A stretch of 11,090 bases of DNA from Bacillota bacterium (GCA_023388515.1 JAEWGD010000037.1:1-11090); one strand, 5' to 3'. Shown: positions 1 through 6,923, counted from the stretch's first letter. The notes: generated by a model from the letters alone, not told the origin. Translations and numbers: made by a program.

Positions 1-74
1 AAGGGCATTACTGAAAGCAGACTTGCCGATATTGCAAGAGATGTTACTCCCGCTATAAGCTTTTTGATTTTCAT
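1..74 (-). CDS. Secreted protein, N-terminal signal peptide only (partial)
   Basis: Only the first 24 codons lie in the window; the gene runs off the left edge. The translation begins MKIKKLIAGVTSLAISASLL and is a textbook Sec signal peptide: a basic n-region (K2, K4, K5) followed by a hydrophobic, Ala/Ser/Leu-rich core. The ATG is fixed by a perfect AGGAGG at 81-86, six bases upstream. The mature protein is not visible, so no function can be given; an exported enzyme or cell-surface protein is the natural inference. Upstream lie three 16-bp tandem repeats and, much further back, a TGGTATAAT extended -10 box. If that box is the promoter, the transcript would have a leader of roughly 280 nucleotides. 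Confidence 0.75.
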   Translation of the reverse strand, partial: MKIKKLIAGVTSLAISASLLSVMP

Positions 75-111
75 ACGATACCTCCTATTTTAATGTTTGT
101 ACCCGATGTAT

Positions 112-161
112 AATCCTTACACACACGTCAATCCTTACACACGCCAATCCTTACACACGTC
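112..161. repeat. Three tandem 16-18 bp repeats in the leader of the secreted-protein gene
   Basis: Three consecutive copies of AATCCTTACACACGTC: 112-129 (18 bp, one extra AC), 130-145 (GCC in place of GTC) and 146-161. Read on the minus strand each is GACGTGTGTAAGGATT. They end 38 bases before the start codon at 74. They could be slippage-generated or a set of regulator sites; the sequence does not decide. The copies are contiguous with no unique spacers, so this is not a CRISPR array. Confidence 0.8.
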
Positions 162-196
162 AATTGTCCTCTTGCCATCATCTTTTTCTTAGTTTT

Positions 197-223
197 CTAC
201 ATTGCACCTTCCCAGTTATCCAT
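197..223 (-). CDS. Possible 8-residue leader ORF
   Basis: On the minus strand AAGGAGGAG (227-235) is followed by ATG at 223 and an open frame MDNWEGAM ending in TAG at 197-199. The ribosome site is as strong as that of any gene here, yet the frame is only eight codons. It lies inside the putative long leader of the secreted-protein gene, where a small upstream ORF could have a regulatory role. There are no attenuator-like codon runs. It could equally be the relic of a decayed gene, so the call is tentative. Confidence 0.3.
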   Translation of the reverse strand: MDNWEGAM

Positions 224-358
224 CAACTCCTCCTTAAAATCAAAACATTAATATAATTTTTTCCAGTAATACACCCATTAGCAATGTAATTGTTTAATTT
301 CACTCCCCCTTTAAACTAATCCTCACAACTTTTATGTAATATGTATAACTATATGAAA

Positions 359-367
359 ATTATACCA
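359..367 (-). promoter_or_regulatory. Extended -10 promoter, leftward
   Basis: The minus strand reads TGGTATAAT, a consensus extended -10 (TGnTATAAT). No good -35 box is present at the usual distance, as is common for extended -10 promoters. It points toward the secreted-protein gene about 280 bases away and would also transcribe the tiny ORF and the tandem repeats. The remaining DNA between 166 and 459 is AT-rich and shows nothing else I recognise. Confidence 0.4.
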
Positions 368-392
368 CAACTTCAACCAAAACTTATATAAT

Positions 393-434
393 TTTCTTAT
401 TTAATTGTATAAGTTTCTTATTTAAGAATATAAG
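393..434. repeat. Two tandem 21-bp repeats downstream of the AraC gene
   Basis: TTTCTTATTTAATTGTATAAG (393-413) is followed directly by TTTCTTATTTAAGAATATAAG (414-434); 18 of 21 positions match. A diverged third unit may begin at 435. The repeats lie just past the stop codon of the AraC-family gene. A weak AAGAAT/ATTCTT hairpin (424-440) overlaps them but has no clear T-tract on the minus strand, so I do not call it a terminator. Confidence 0.65.
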
Positions 435-459
435 ATTCTTGCTTTATTGTACAACTCAA

Positions 460-1479
460 TTATCTAAAACTTTTATTCATCCAGCCAATTGTATAATAAC
501 GGCTACGGTATTCTTTAGGAGTCAAGCCTATATGCTTTTTGAAAACCTTAATAAAATAGCTATGGGAGCTAAAATTAAAAACATCGCTTATTTCCATAGC
601 AGAATAGTCGGAAAATTGCAACATATTTGCTGCTGCTTCTATTTTTTTAACTGTTACATATTCGCTAAATGTAACACCAATTTCTGCTTTGAACAATCTT
701 GAAAAATATGGCACACTCAACGACAAAAAGTCAGCCACTTCCTGTATCAAAATTCTATTATGTAGACTGTCACTGATATAATCAAGTGCATTAATAATCG
801 GCTTTGAATAAATTCGCCTATTTTGAAGCTGTCGCATCCGTCTTGTGAAGTCTGTCGTCGCTTCATAGTGGACTTCATCTATTTCCTCTCTCGACTTGCA
901 TTCATCTGTTTTCAACACATATATATCACTTAAACTATATGCTTTTTCTGGTGGCATACCACCATTAATACAGAACCTTGTTATCATTGCTATCGTCACA
1001 ACAAGGTGATATTTTAAATTTCGCAAAGAATCGTTACTCAAGACTCCAAAGCCTTCCCCACCTAATTTTGTAAACAATGTCTTTACAGTTTCAAGATTCC
1101 CAGAACGAACACTTTCATAAAAAGAAAGTTCACGCTCAAAGGGTGCATGATAAACACCCTTTTCTTGCTTAGCAAAAAAGTGTTTGTCCAATGATTCTTT
1201 AGCATCTATCCGATAAGGCTCATCTTCAATATCTTCCTTTGGAGGACGATAATGCATTAACTTAGCTGCAGCTTCTTCAAAAGGTTCAGAACAAATTATG
1301 TAATATACTCCATCCATTTGAATTAAGTTGGCGTCTAGCAATAAATCCAACGCCTTCGCAACCTTTTCTTCGGAAATATGTAGCAAAAGAATTAACTGTT
1401 CTTTTGTGCTATTGTTATGGCATAGTACATTTAATATGTTTTGCGTAATTTCTTCACTTAACAAGCGAAACTCTTCCAA
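460..1479 (-). CDS. AraC-family transcriptional regulator
   Basis: A 339-residue DNA-binding regulator. The C-terminal ~115 residues (about 225-339) form the AraC/XylS double helix-turn-helix. The first HTH is around 242-267, with VADFLSLSVPYFSRLFK. The second is around 292-325, with ISDVFNFSSHSYFIKVFKK and the family-typical end GLTPKEYR. The middle region (about 110-215) is helical and has the layout of the sensory region of Firmicutes AraC proteins; its ligand cannot be inferred. Residues 1-62 look like an extra winged helix (STKEQLILLLHISEEKVAKA, then a short beta wing). The start is TTG at 1479, supported by GGAG at 1491-1494; no in-frame ATG has a better site. A strong promoter lies upstream at 1593-1621. 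The target genes are unknown; the adjacent secreted-protein gene is one candidate. Confidence 0.9.
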   Translation of the reverse strand: MEEFRLLSEEITQNILNVLCHNNSTKEQLILLLHISEEKVAKALDLLLDANLIQMDGVYYIICSEPFEEAAAKLMHYRPPKEDIEDEPYRIDAKESLDKHFFAKQEKGVYHAPFERELSFYESVRSGNLETVKTLFTKLGGEGFGVLSNDSLRNLKYHLVVTIAMITRFCINGGMPPEKAYSLSDIYVLKTDECKSREEIDEVHYEATTDFTRRMRQLQNRRIYSKPIINALDYISDSLHNRILIQEVADFLSLSVPYFSRLFKAEIGVTFSEYVTVKKIEAAANMLQFSDYSAMEISDVFNFSSHSYFIKVFKKHIGLTPKEYRSRYYTIGWMNKSFR

Positions 1480-1592
1480 ATTATTATCAACTCCGCCTTC
1501 ATTCTTGTCGTATATTATATCGTATGTAAAAGCTGTTTTATACCACAGATAATGCCTTCTTAAAAACCAAATATAAACATTGTGTAATATAT

Positions 1593-1621
1593 ATTATAGT
1601 ATTGTTGAATTTATTTGTCAA
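1593..1621 (-). promoter_or_regulatory. Consensus sigma-A promoter of the AraC-family gene
   Basis: On the minus strand TTGACA (1621-1616), a 17-base spacer and TATAAT (1598-1593) give a perfect -35/-10 pair. The start codon at 1479 lies about 105 bases downstream of the expected transcription start. A second TATAAT (1519-1514) closer to the gene has only a poor -35 (TATAAA) and is not called separately. Confidence 0.8.
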
Positions 1622-1708
1622 TATAAACAAATGCTTATAATTTGTAATATATATAATCGAGGTTAATATTTTACCACTATTGATAATAGTATGACATAAC
1701 TAAGAAGT

Positions 1709-1780
1709 AATCATCACTAAATTTTAGTATTCACTATAAAAAAAATTTACACTTTAAAATTTTAATGTAAAATCATCACT
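1709..1780. repeat. Direct repeats AATCATCACT flanking an inverted repeat
   Basis: AATCATCACT occurs at 1709-1718 and again at 1771-1780. Between them TTTACA (1746-1751) pairs with TGTAAA (1766-1771) around an AT-rich loop. The block lies between the terminator of the SGNH-like gene and the AraC promoter. It may be an operator or chance AT-rich similarity; nothing else is recognisable in 1622-1811. Confidence 0.35.
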
Positions 1781-1811
1781 CTACTTTTCTTGTAAAAACT
1801 AACTATTATTG

Positions 1812-1834
1812 AAAAACAGGATTTCGCAATCCTG
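1812..1834 (-). terminator. Rho-independent terminator of the SGNH-like gene
   Basis: On the minus strand CAGGATT-GCGA-AATCCTG is a perfect 7-bp stem with a GNRA-type tetraloop, followed at once by TTTTT (complement of 1812-1816). It lies 53 bases past the stop codon at 1887. A competing longer pairing exists between AAAAACAGG (1812-1820) and CCTGTTTTT (1841-1849), so the element could also act on the plus strand. Confidence 0.85.
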
Positions 1835-1886
1835 CAAAACCCTGTTTTTTGAATGGCATAGCCTTAAATTAGTATACTAAGTCGAC

Positions 1887-2756
1887 TTAATCAACAGTAT
1901 GTGTCAAAATATAATCAAGTATTAATTTATAAGTTGATGATTTTAGAGTCAAATTATCGCTTTCTGTGAATGCATTAGGCAACTTCCCATTATTCCCCTT
2001 GAGGGTAGTGTTAACATCAACAAAGTACACCGTTTCGCTATTAGCAAGCCTTAATAATTCAGAATTAAACTGGTCAATCTTCAAATTTGAAACACCATTA
2101 GTCTGCATTTGCTCCTTTTCTTCAGTAACAGGAGGAATTGACATAATATAGATTTTTGCGTTCGGCATAGCCCTTTTTGTTTCTTTAACAAAAGTAGTAT
2201 AGCTTTCCAACATATGTTCTGTTGAAAGAGTTTCTATTCCAACACTGCCAAGCATAATGTAAACATTTTTAAAATCAGAGCCTTTTAACAAGTTTATAAC
2301 TGTATCATTTCCACCATCATAACTTATTTTTGTGTTATTTATATTTTCTATATTTATATTTGTCGCAGAAAAAACATTCAGCTTTGGTATATTTTCAGCA
2401 TCTGTATCAGCAATCCTTAACATTGTTACATCACCAACCAAAGCACAACCTGCCCAATACTCTGAACTTTTGACATCAGTTGATTGAGGTACGGGGTTGA
2501 TTATTTGTGATGTGTTACTGTTACTTGTATCACCACTTGAATTACTAGAATTTTTATCATTTTTTTCAGCTGATGAACTGCCATCTGCGTAAAGATTTCT
2601 AATGAATTTATCATCATTAATATTTACATCAATCATGTGCATAATAAAAAACACAACCAAAGTCATTATAAAAATAAACACCACCATTGAAATCCTGAAC
2701 TTTACAGCTGGTCTACTTTTTTTATTTTTAAAATCTTGCATGGAATTTTTAGACAT
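1887..2756 (-). CDS. Membrane-anchored SGNH/GDSL-like protein with degenerate active site
   Basis: A 289-residue protein. The start is set at ATG 2756 because AAGGAG (2764-2769) sits 7 bases upstream; the longer frame from TTG 2783 would place this site inside the coding region. Residues 1-21 are basic, 22-41 form one transmembrane helix (VVFIFIMTLVVFFIMHMI), 58-95 are a Ser/Asn-rich linker, and 100-289 form an SGNH-hydrolase-like extracellular domain. The fold signatures are present: CALVGDVTM (block I position), VYIMLGSVGIE (block III), IYIMSIPPVTEEKE, and VYFVDVNTTL. The residues that define catalysis are not. The GDS serine is Val110, the block III Asn is absent, and the C-terminal DxxH region reads ESDNLTLKSSTY, without His. 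A non-catalytic, perhaps carbohydrate-binding, role is inferred. It has its own promoter and terminator and appears monocistronic. Confidence 0.75.
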   Translation of the reverse strand: MSKNSMQDFKNKKSRPAVKFRISMVVFIFIMTLVVFFIMHMIDVNINDDKFIRNLYADGSSSAEKNDKNSSNSSGDTSNSNTSQIINPVPQSTDVKSSEYWAGCALVGDVTMLRIADTDAENIPKLNVFSATNINIENINNTKISYDGGNDTVINLLKGSDFKNVYIMLGSVGIETLSTEHMLESYTTFVKETKRAMPNAKIYIMSIPPVTEEKEQMQTNGVSNLKIDQFNSELLRLANSETVYFVDVNTTLKGNNGKLPNAFTESDNLTLKSSTYKLILDYILTHTVD

Positions 2757-2824
2757 CATTAATCTCCTTAAACTTCTTGACAATAGCGTGTATCATTACA
2801 TATATATTTATTTTTATTATTAAT

Positions 2825-2853
2825 ATTATACATTATTTTATATCTTTTTGCAA
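2825..2853 (-). promoter_or_regulatory. Promoter of the SGNH-like gene
   Basis: On the minus strand TTGCAA (2853-2848), a 17-base spacer and TATAAT (2830-2825). It lies about 70 bases ahead of the start codon at 2756 and diverges from the asnB promoter. Confidence 0.7.
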
Positions 2854-2920
2854 CAGTAATAGCAAGTTTTTATATAACTTTGGTGAAGATTATTTTTTTA
2901 TTCCTTACTCTCTTTATTTA

Positions 2921-2949
2921 TTGCAATTAGGATTAATTTATTGTATAAT
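2921..2949 (+). promoter_or_regulatory. Promoter of the asnB-HD operon
   Basis: TTGCAA (2921-2926), a 17-base spacer and TATAAT (2944-2949). The expected transcript starts near 2956, giving a leader of about 80 bases before the asnB ATG. That is too short for a T-box, and no riboswitch is visible. The motif pair is identical to that of the divergent gene. Confidence 0.75.
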
Positions 2950-3036
2950 ATTATAAGTATTTTTAACGTATTTTTTTATTTTGAATATAATTTATTAATG
3001 CAGAAATATATAAATTACTTATTTGGAGGAATTAAT

Positions 3037-4866
3037 ATGTGTGGATACGTTGGATTTACTAACTTTATCAATAATTCTAACCTAGTTATTAGCGACATGA
3101 TGGATAAAATAAAACACAGAGGACCTGATTCAGGGGGAAAATACATTGACGAAAATATCGCTCTTGGTTTTCGCAGACTAAGTATTATCGACCTCAAACA
3201 AGGTGATCAGCCAATTTTAAACGAGGATAATTCAAAAGTTTTAGTGTTTAATGGCGAAATATATAACTATAAGGATATACGAGAGAAGCTAGTTAATGCT
3301 GGACATATATTTAAAACTAAAAGTGATTCAGAAGTGCTTTTGCATGGCTACGAGGAGTATGGGGCTAACCTTTTGAATAAGCTTAGAGGTATGTTCTCTT
3401 TCGTTATATGGGATAAACATAAAAAAGAATTATTTGGTGTAAGGGACTTTTTTGGCATAAAACCACTTTATTATGCTATAATGGGTGAAACTTTTATGTT
3501 TGGCTCAGAGATAAAAAGTTTTCTCCCCCACCCACATTTTAAAAAGGAGTTAAATGAAACTGCTTTAGAAAATTACCTTACATTTCAATATTCCCCTACC
3601 ACTGAAACATTTTTTAAAAATGTATATAAGCTGCCTGCTGCACATTATTTTTTATATAAAGATGGTAAGCTTACAACAAAACGCTACTGGGAAGTTAAAT
3701 TTAATGCTGATAATAAGCCATCACTTGATGAATGGGTTAACGAAATATCTAATGTTTTCCACAATTCTGTTGATGCACATAAAATTAGTGATGTTGAGGT
3801 TGGAAGCTTTTTATCGAGTGGCGTTGATTCAAGCTATGTTGCTGCCGTCGCAAATGTTGATAAAACCTTTACAGTTGGCTTTGGTGAAGATGAAAAGTAT
3901 AATGAAATCGGATGGGCAAAAGAATTTTCTAAATATATTAACAAGGAAAATTATAGCAAGGTTATTGCTCCTGAAGAATATTGGGGTATGCTTTCAAAAA
4001 TTCAGTATCATATGGATGAGCCACTTGCTGACCCTGCTGCAATAGCACTTTATTTCGTATGTAATATTGCATCAAAAAAGCTAAAGGTTGTGCTGTCTGG
4101 CGAGGGTGCTGACGAGATTTTCGGTGGCTACAATGTATATAAAGAGCCTAGTGGAAGTCCTATGTATAACAAGATACCACGCCCGATAAGACGTGGCATT
4201 GGTTCTGTTTCGTCAAAACTTCCTGCTAAAAGGGGCTTGAATTTTTTTGTAAGAAAAGGTAAGGAATTGGAAGAACGCTTTATAGGAAATGCATATATGT
4301 TTAGTGAAGATGAACGTAAGAAATTGCTTAAAATAAAAACAAACGCTCCTAATCCAATGGAAATAACAAAGCCTTTTTACGATTTGGTTAAGGATAAAGA
4401 CGATGTTACAAAGATGCAGTATCTTGATTTACATCTATGGATGACGGGTGATATACTGCTAAAAGCTGATAAAATGAGTATGGCTAACTCGCTAGAATTG
4501 AGAGTACCATTCCTCGATAAAGAGATTATGTCTGTTGCACAGAAAATTCCAACAAAGTATAGGATTACTAAAGAAAATACAAAATACGCTATGCGTCTTG
4601 CTGCAAAAAGAAGTACTCCACCACAAACAGCCAATAAAAAGAAACTAGGTTTCCCTGTTCCAATAAGGGTTTGGCTGAAGGAGGATAAATATTACAATAT
4701 CGTCAAGGTGCATTTCACAAATGAAACAGCTGAAAAGTATTTTAACACTGATTTGTTGATGAAGCTACTTGATGAGCATAAAGCTGGTGCTAAAGATAAT
4801 AGCCGAAAAATTTGGACAGTATTTATGTTCTTAGTATGGTATAAGGTTTATTTTGAGCAGTACTAA
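3037..4866 (+). CDS. asnB: Asparagine synthetase (glutamine-hydrolysing)
   Basis: A 609-residue cytoplasmic enzyme converting aspartate, ATP and glutamine to asparagine, AMP, PPi and glutamate. The start is ATG 3037: GGAGGA lies at 3025-3030, and processing exposes Cys2, the glutaminase nucleophile of class II (Ntn) amidotransferases. The frame is open back to 2941, but the extra 32 codons would bury that Cys. Glutaminase domain, about 2-215: KHRGPDS (26-32), RRLSIID (46-52), FNGEIYN (71-77), SDSE (96-99), RDFFGIKPLYY (136-146). Synthetase domain, about 230-609: PP-loop FLSSGVDSS (258-266), MDEPLADPA, SGEGADEIFGGY (354-365), and the later LLKADKMSMANSLELRVPFLD. All key residues are present and length is normal. 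It is followed 12 bases later by the HD gene, so the two are probably co-transcribed. A transferase acting on a substrate other than aspartate cannot be excluded by motifs alone. Confidence 0.93.
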   Translation: MCGYVGFTNFINNSNLVISDMMDKIKHRGPDSGGKYIDENIALGFRRLSIIDLKQGDQPILNEDNSKVLVFNGEIYNYKDIREKLVNAGHIFKTKSDSEVLLHGYEEYGANLLNKLRGMFSFVIWDKHKKELFGVRDFFGIKPLYYAIMGETFMFGSEIKSFLPHPHFKKELNETALENYLTFQYSPTTETFFKNVYKLPAAHYFLYKDGKLTTKRYWEVKFNADNKPSLDEWVNEISNVFHNSVDAHKISDVEVGSFLSSGVDSSYVAAVANVDKTFTVGFGEDEKYNEIGWAKEFSKYINKENYSKVIAPEEYWGMLSKIQYHMDEPLADPAAIALYFVCNIASKKLKVVLSGEGADEIFGGYNVYKEPSGSPMYNKIPRPIRRGIGSVSSKLPAKRGLNFFVRKGKELEERFIGNAYMFSEDERKKLLKIKTNAPNPMEITKPFYDLVKDKDDVTKMQYLDLHLWMTGDILLKADKMSMANSLELRVPFLDKEIMSVAQKIPTKYRITKENTKYAMRLAAKRSTPPQTANKKKLGFPVPIRVWLKEDKYYNIVKVHFTNETAEKYFNTDLLMKLLDEHKAGAKDNSRKIWTVFMFLVWYKVYFEQY

Positions 4867-4878
4867 AAGGAGGTAAAA

Positions 4879-5547
4879 ATGGCAAGTTTAGTAACATATA
4901 AGTATATAAAGCAAAACCCTGATATTATGGAATATATTCGTCGTTCTGATAAAGCCCTTGAGGCTCTCGGTTATACTGAACATTCCTTTGCCCATGTCGA
5001 AAAGGTGGCACAGACTGCAAGTATGGTCTTGACTGAACTTGGTTACCCTGAACGACAGATTGAACTTGCGAAAATCGCTGGAATGATGCATGATATTGGC
5101 AATGTAGTAAACCGTACTGACCATGCTCAAAGTGGTGCAGTTATGGCTTTCCGTCTGCTTGATAATCTTGAAATGCCAGCAAGTGAAATCTGCTCAATTA
5201 TTTCAGCAATTGGCAATCATGACGAAAATACAGCCTACCCTATTGACGCTATTTCAGCAGCCCTAATTGTTGCTGATAAAACTGATGTAAGACGAAGTAG
5301 AGTGCGTAACTCCGACCTTTTAACCTTTGACATACATGACAGGGTTAACTATGCAGTAGAAAAATCAGATCTGTATTTCAATGAAGATAAATCATCTTTA
5401 ATTCTCGACCTTACAATTGATACAAACATTTCATCTGTTCTTGAATACTTTGAAATTTTTCTCCAACGTATGCTACTCTGCAAAAAAGCTACTAATTACT
5501 TAGGTCTTAGGTTTGAGCTAATTGCCAATGGTACGGCTGTTTTATAA
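4879..5547 (+). CDS. HD-domain phosphohydrolase
   Basis: A 222-residue soluble protein with the metal-binding pattern of the HD superfamily: His39 (HSFAHVEKVA), His71-Asp72 (MMHDIGN), His82, His114 (GNHDE) and Asp133 (LIVADKTD). The order fits the H...HD...H...D metal ligands of hydrolases acting on nucleotides or other phosphate esters; the substrate cannot be read from the sequence. The start ATG has AAGGAGG directly before it, overlapping the end of asnB (TAA at 4864-4866), so translation is probably coupled in one operon. Residues ~145-222 form a C-terminal region with alternating strand-like segments (SSLILDLTIDT), not catalytic in appearance. No clear terminator follows; the stop codon is adjacent to a 13-base direct repeat. 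Confidence 0.85.
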   Translation: MASLVTYKYIKQNPDIMEYIRRSDKALEALGYTEHSFAHVEKVAQTASMVLTELGYPERQIELAKIAGMMHDIGNVVNRTDHAQSGAVMAFRLLDNLEMPASEICSIISAIGNHDENTAYPIDAISAALIVADKTDVRRSRVRNSDLLTFDIHDRVNYAVEKSDLYFNEDKSSLILDLTIDTNISSVLEYFEIFLQRMLLCKKATNYLGLRFELIANGTAVL

Positions 5548-5594
5548 AGTACCCGTCAAATTGATGATTAACTTCATGGTGAGTACCCGTCAAA
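5548..5594. repeat. Two copies of AGTACCCGTCAAA behind the HD gene
   Basis: The 13-mer AGTACCCGTCAAA occurs exactly at 5548-5560, abutting the HD stop codon, and again at 5582-5594, with 21 bases between. It marks the point where host operon DNA gives way to the decayed accessory block. It could be the scar or end of a small mobile element or a regulator site. The stretch 5595-5621 holds nothing recognisable. Confidence 0.6.
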
Positions 5595-5621
5595 CGTTAC
5601 GCCCCTTGACAAAGCTTGTTT

Positions 5622-5645
5622 AAAAAACACAAATCATATATGATT
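5622..5645 (-). terminator. Possible AT-rich terminator of the leftward accessory block
   Basis: A perfect 14-base palindrome AATCATATATGATT (5632-5645) is followed on the minus strand by TGTG and six Ts (complement of 5622-5627). The stem is all A/T except one G-C pair per arm, so it is weak. Its position at the 3' end of the leftward genes makes a terminator plausible. Confidence 0.4.
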
Positions 5646-5936
5646 AAACATAGCAATTTGAAAAAGTTCTTTTGGAATAATAAAAGAGTTGAAACAATCG
5701 GAATTGAAAGCCAGCCCGGCTATAACAGACTTATTGAGCATATTATCTAAAATACTGCGACAGCTTGCAGTTGCACTGGAAACAATTCTATTATCGTCAT
5801 GGGTAAGCTGTCCTTTTTCTTTATCAGCATGAGCATAGCTTGTGTAACATAGCATCAATCTTCTAAAATCAGTATTAACATATGACTGAAACGCATATCC
5901 TGGATGTGTCGGGTCATCAATGCATGAAATTATTAA
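5634..5936 (-). pseudogene. Open frame continuing past the TAG of the 107-residue gene (no start of its own)
   Basis: Directly after the TAG at 5937-5939 the same frame stays open for 100 codons and ends in TGA. It begins LIISCIDDPTHPGYAFQSYV and includes residues such as DKEKGQLTHDDNRIVSSATA. The first possible start (TTG 5858, then ATG 5855) has only a weak AGAAG ribosome site. The composition looks like real protein rather than noise. The simplest reading is the 3' half of a gene of about 208 codons broken by a nonsense mutation, perhaps from CAG or another one-step neighbour. A separate small gene starting at 5855 is the alternative. No homologous family is recognised. Confidence 0.45.
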
Positions 5937-6260
5937 CTAAAGATTTTCGTTGTATCCCTGTATAAGTAATGTCGCTAAATCTGCTAGTTTATTGTTTGCT
6001 TCCGTGTGTTCCAGACTTTCAGTAAGAAACTTCGTAACATTGCCACAGTTTACAGTGTTATTCATGCTTTCCAATGTATACTTTATTCCAGAATTCATTA
6101 AAGATGTGTAATTGTCCTCCAACCACTTTCCTAAATTCTCAACTGTAGACAATTCTCCATTTATTGCTTTTACTGTAACTTCTTTAATTTCACCAGTAAC
6201 ATCATCCATTTTGAGAATAACTTCAGCATACCCGTCTAAATTTCCATTTATAGTACTCAT
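5937..6260 (-). CDS. Protein of unknown function, 107 residues (possibly truncated)
   Basis: I do not recognise the family. The protein begins MSTINGNLDGYAEVILKM and is acidic and soluble, with no signal peptide or membrane segment. The first half looks beta-rich (YAEVILKM, EVTVKAI); residues ~40-107 look helical (VENLGKWLEDNYTSLM, ESLEHTEANNKLADLATLL). The start ATG is supported by AGGAGG at 6271-6276, which overlaps the lipoprotein stop codon (6276-6278), so the two genes are translationally linked. It ends in TAG, the only TAG among the main genes here, and the frame stays open for 100 more codons afterwards; the visible product may be a truncated form. Its place behind an RHS fragment makes an immunity-type role conceivable but unproven. 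Confidence 0.6.
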   Translation of the reverse strand: MSTINGNLDGYAEVILKMDDVTGEIKEVTVKAINGELSTVENLGKWLEDNYTSLMNSGIKYTLESMNNTVNCGNVTKFLTESLEHTEANNKLADLATLLIQGYNENL

Positions 6261-6275
6261 AATTATTTTTCCTCC

Positions 6276-6923
6276 TTAATAATTGTATATTGAAACTAAA
6301 ATCACCATATTATTGTCATCAAAGTCGAAACGAATCATTTTAGTATCAGAGATTTTATAATAAACACCTAGAATTCCACTTGGACGTTTGTCTTGAATTG
6401 ATGGCACGCCAAATTTCTCTTGAACTTTTTCTTTAGTATCCTGAAATGTTATTTCACCAATGGATATATCAGTAATAACACCCTGCTTTTTAAAATCGGA
6501 ATAAGAAAAACTTATTCCGATAAGTTCATTGTCTTTTATATCCTTATCATCCTCTGTACACCAAGCGGTATAATAGCCTATGGTGCTATCTTTATATAGT
6601 AAAGCAGCACTATACATCTCATTTTCATCATCAAAATATGGAACTCCTCCAGATTCAAATCCCTCCCCCAAATCCTCAAGCGTGCAAGGAAGAGAAATAG
6701 TTTTATCTCCAATTTCGATATTTTGACGGATTTGATTGAATACCTCTTCATTGAATGTACCGTTGTATTCCATGTTTTCAAGTTTGCTTTCTGCTTGTGA
6801 AGTAGCAATAGTACCTGTCGTTTCAGCCTGTGAACTGCTTTCTGAATTCTCATTCTTATTGCAACCCACTGTGCTAATTGCCATAGCTACTGTTATTAAT
6901 AGCAATAAAAATTTCTTCTTCAT
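6276..6923 (-). CDS. Small lipoprotein with a BamE/SmpA-like C-terminal pattern
   Basis: A 215-residue exported lipoprotein. A basic n-region (MKKK), hydrophobic core and lipobox TVGC with Cys21 predict lipidation and anchoring on the outer face of the membrane. Residues 22-50 are a Ser/Glu/Thr-rich linker. Residues ~70-150 hold a domain with ISLPCTLEDLGEGF. Residues ~150-215 hold ISIGEITFQDTKEKVQEKFG, then a proline and a beta hairpin (IRFDFDDNNMVILVSI). That helix-then-FG-P-then-strands pattern resembles small SmpA/BamE-like modules found in many Gram-positive lipoproteins (inference from pattern only). The start ATG has AAGGAG at 6929-6934. No good promoter is seen in 6924-7012. It follows the RHS pseudogene and shares an operon with the 107-residue gene. 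Confidence 0.75.
   Translation of the reverse strand: MKKKFLLLLITVAMAISTVGCNKNENSESSSQAETTGTIATSQAESKLENMEYNGTFNEEVFNQIRQNIEIGDKTISLPCTLEDLGEGFESGGVPYFDDENEMYSAALLYKDSTIGYYTAWCTEDDKDIKDNELIGISFSYSDFKKQGVITDISIGEITFQDTKEKVQEKFGVPSIQDKRPSGILGVYYKISDTKMIRFDFDDNNMVILVSIYNY

Noticed and set aside
112..161. Tandem repeats as a CRISPR array
   Set aside because: The 16-18 bp units are contiguous with no unique spacers, and no cas genes are nearby; the Cas4-like nuclease at 10094 lacks Cas4 cysteines and sits in a phage operon.
424..440. Terminator of the AraC-family gene
   Set aside because: Only a 6-bp all-A/T-rich hairpin with no following T-run on the minus strand.
2941..3036. N-terminal extension of asnB
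   Set aside because: The extra 32 codons overlap the promoter -10 box and would bury the essential Cys2; GGAGGA at 3025-3030 fixes the ATG at 3037.
2956..3036. T-box or other riboswitch ahead of asnB
   Set aside because: The leader is only about 80 bases, very AT-rich, with no terminator hairpin or T-box sequence.
3620..4045. Plus-strand open frame inside asnB
   Set aside because: It is a shifted-frame shadow of the asnB coding sequence without a ribosome site or protein-like composition.
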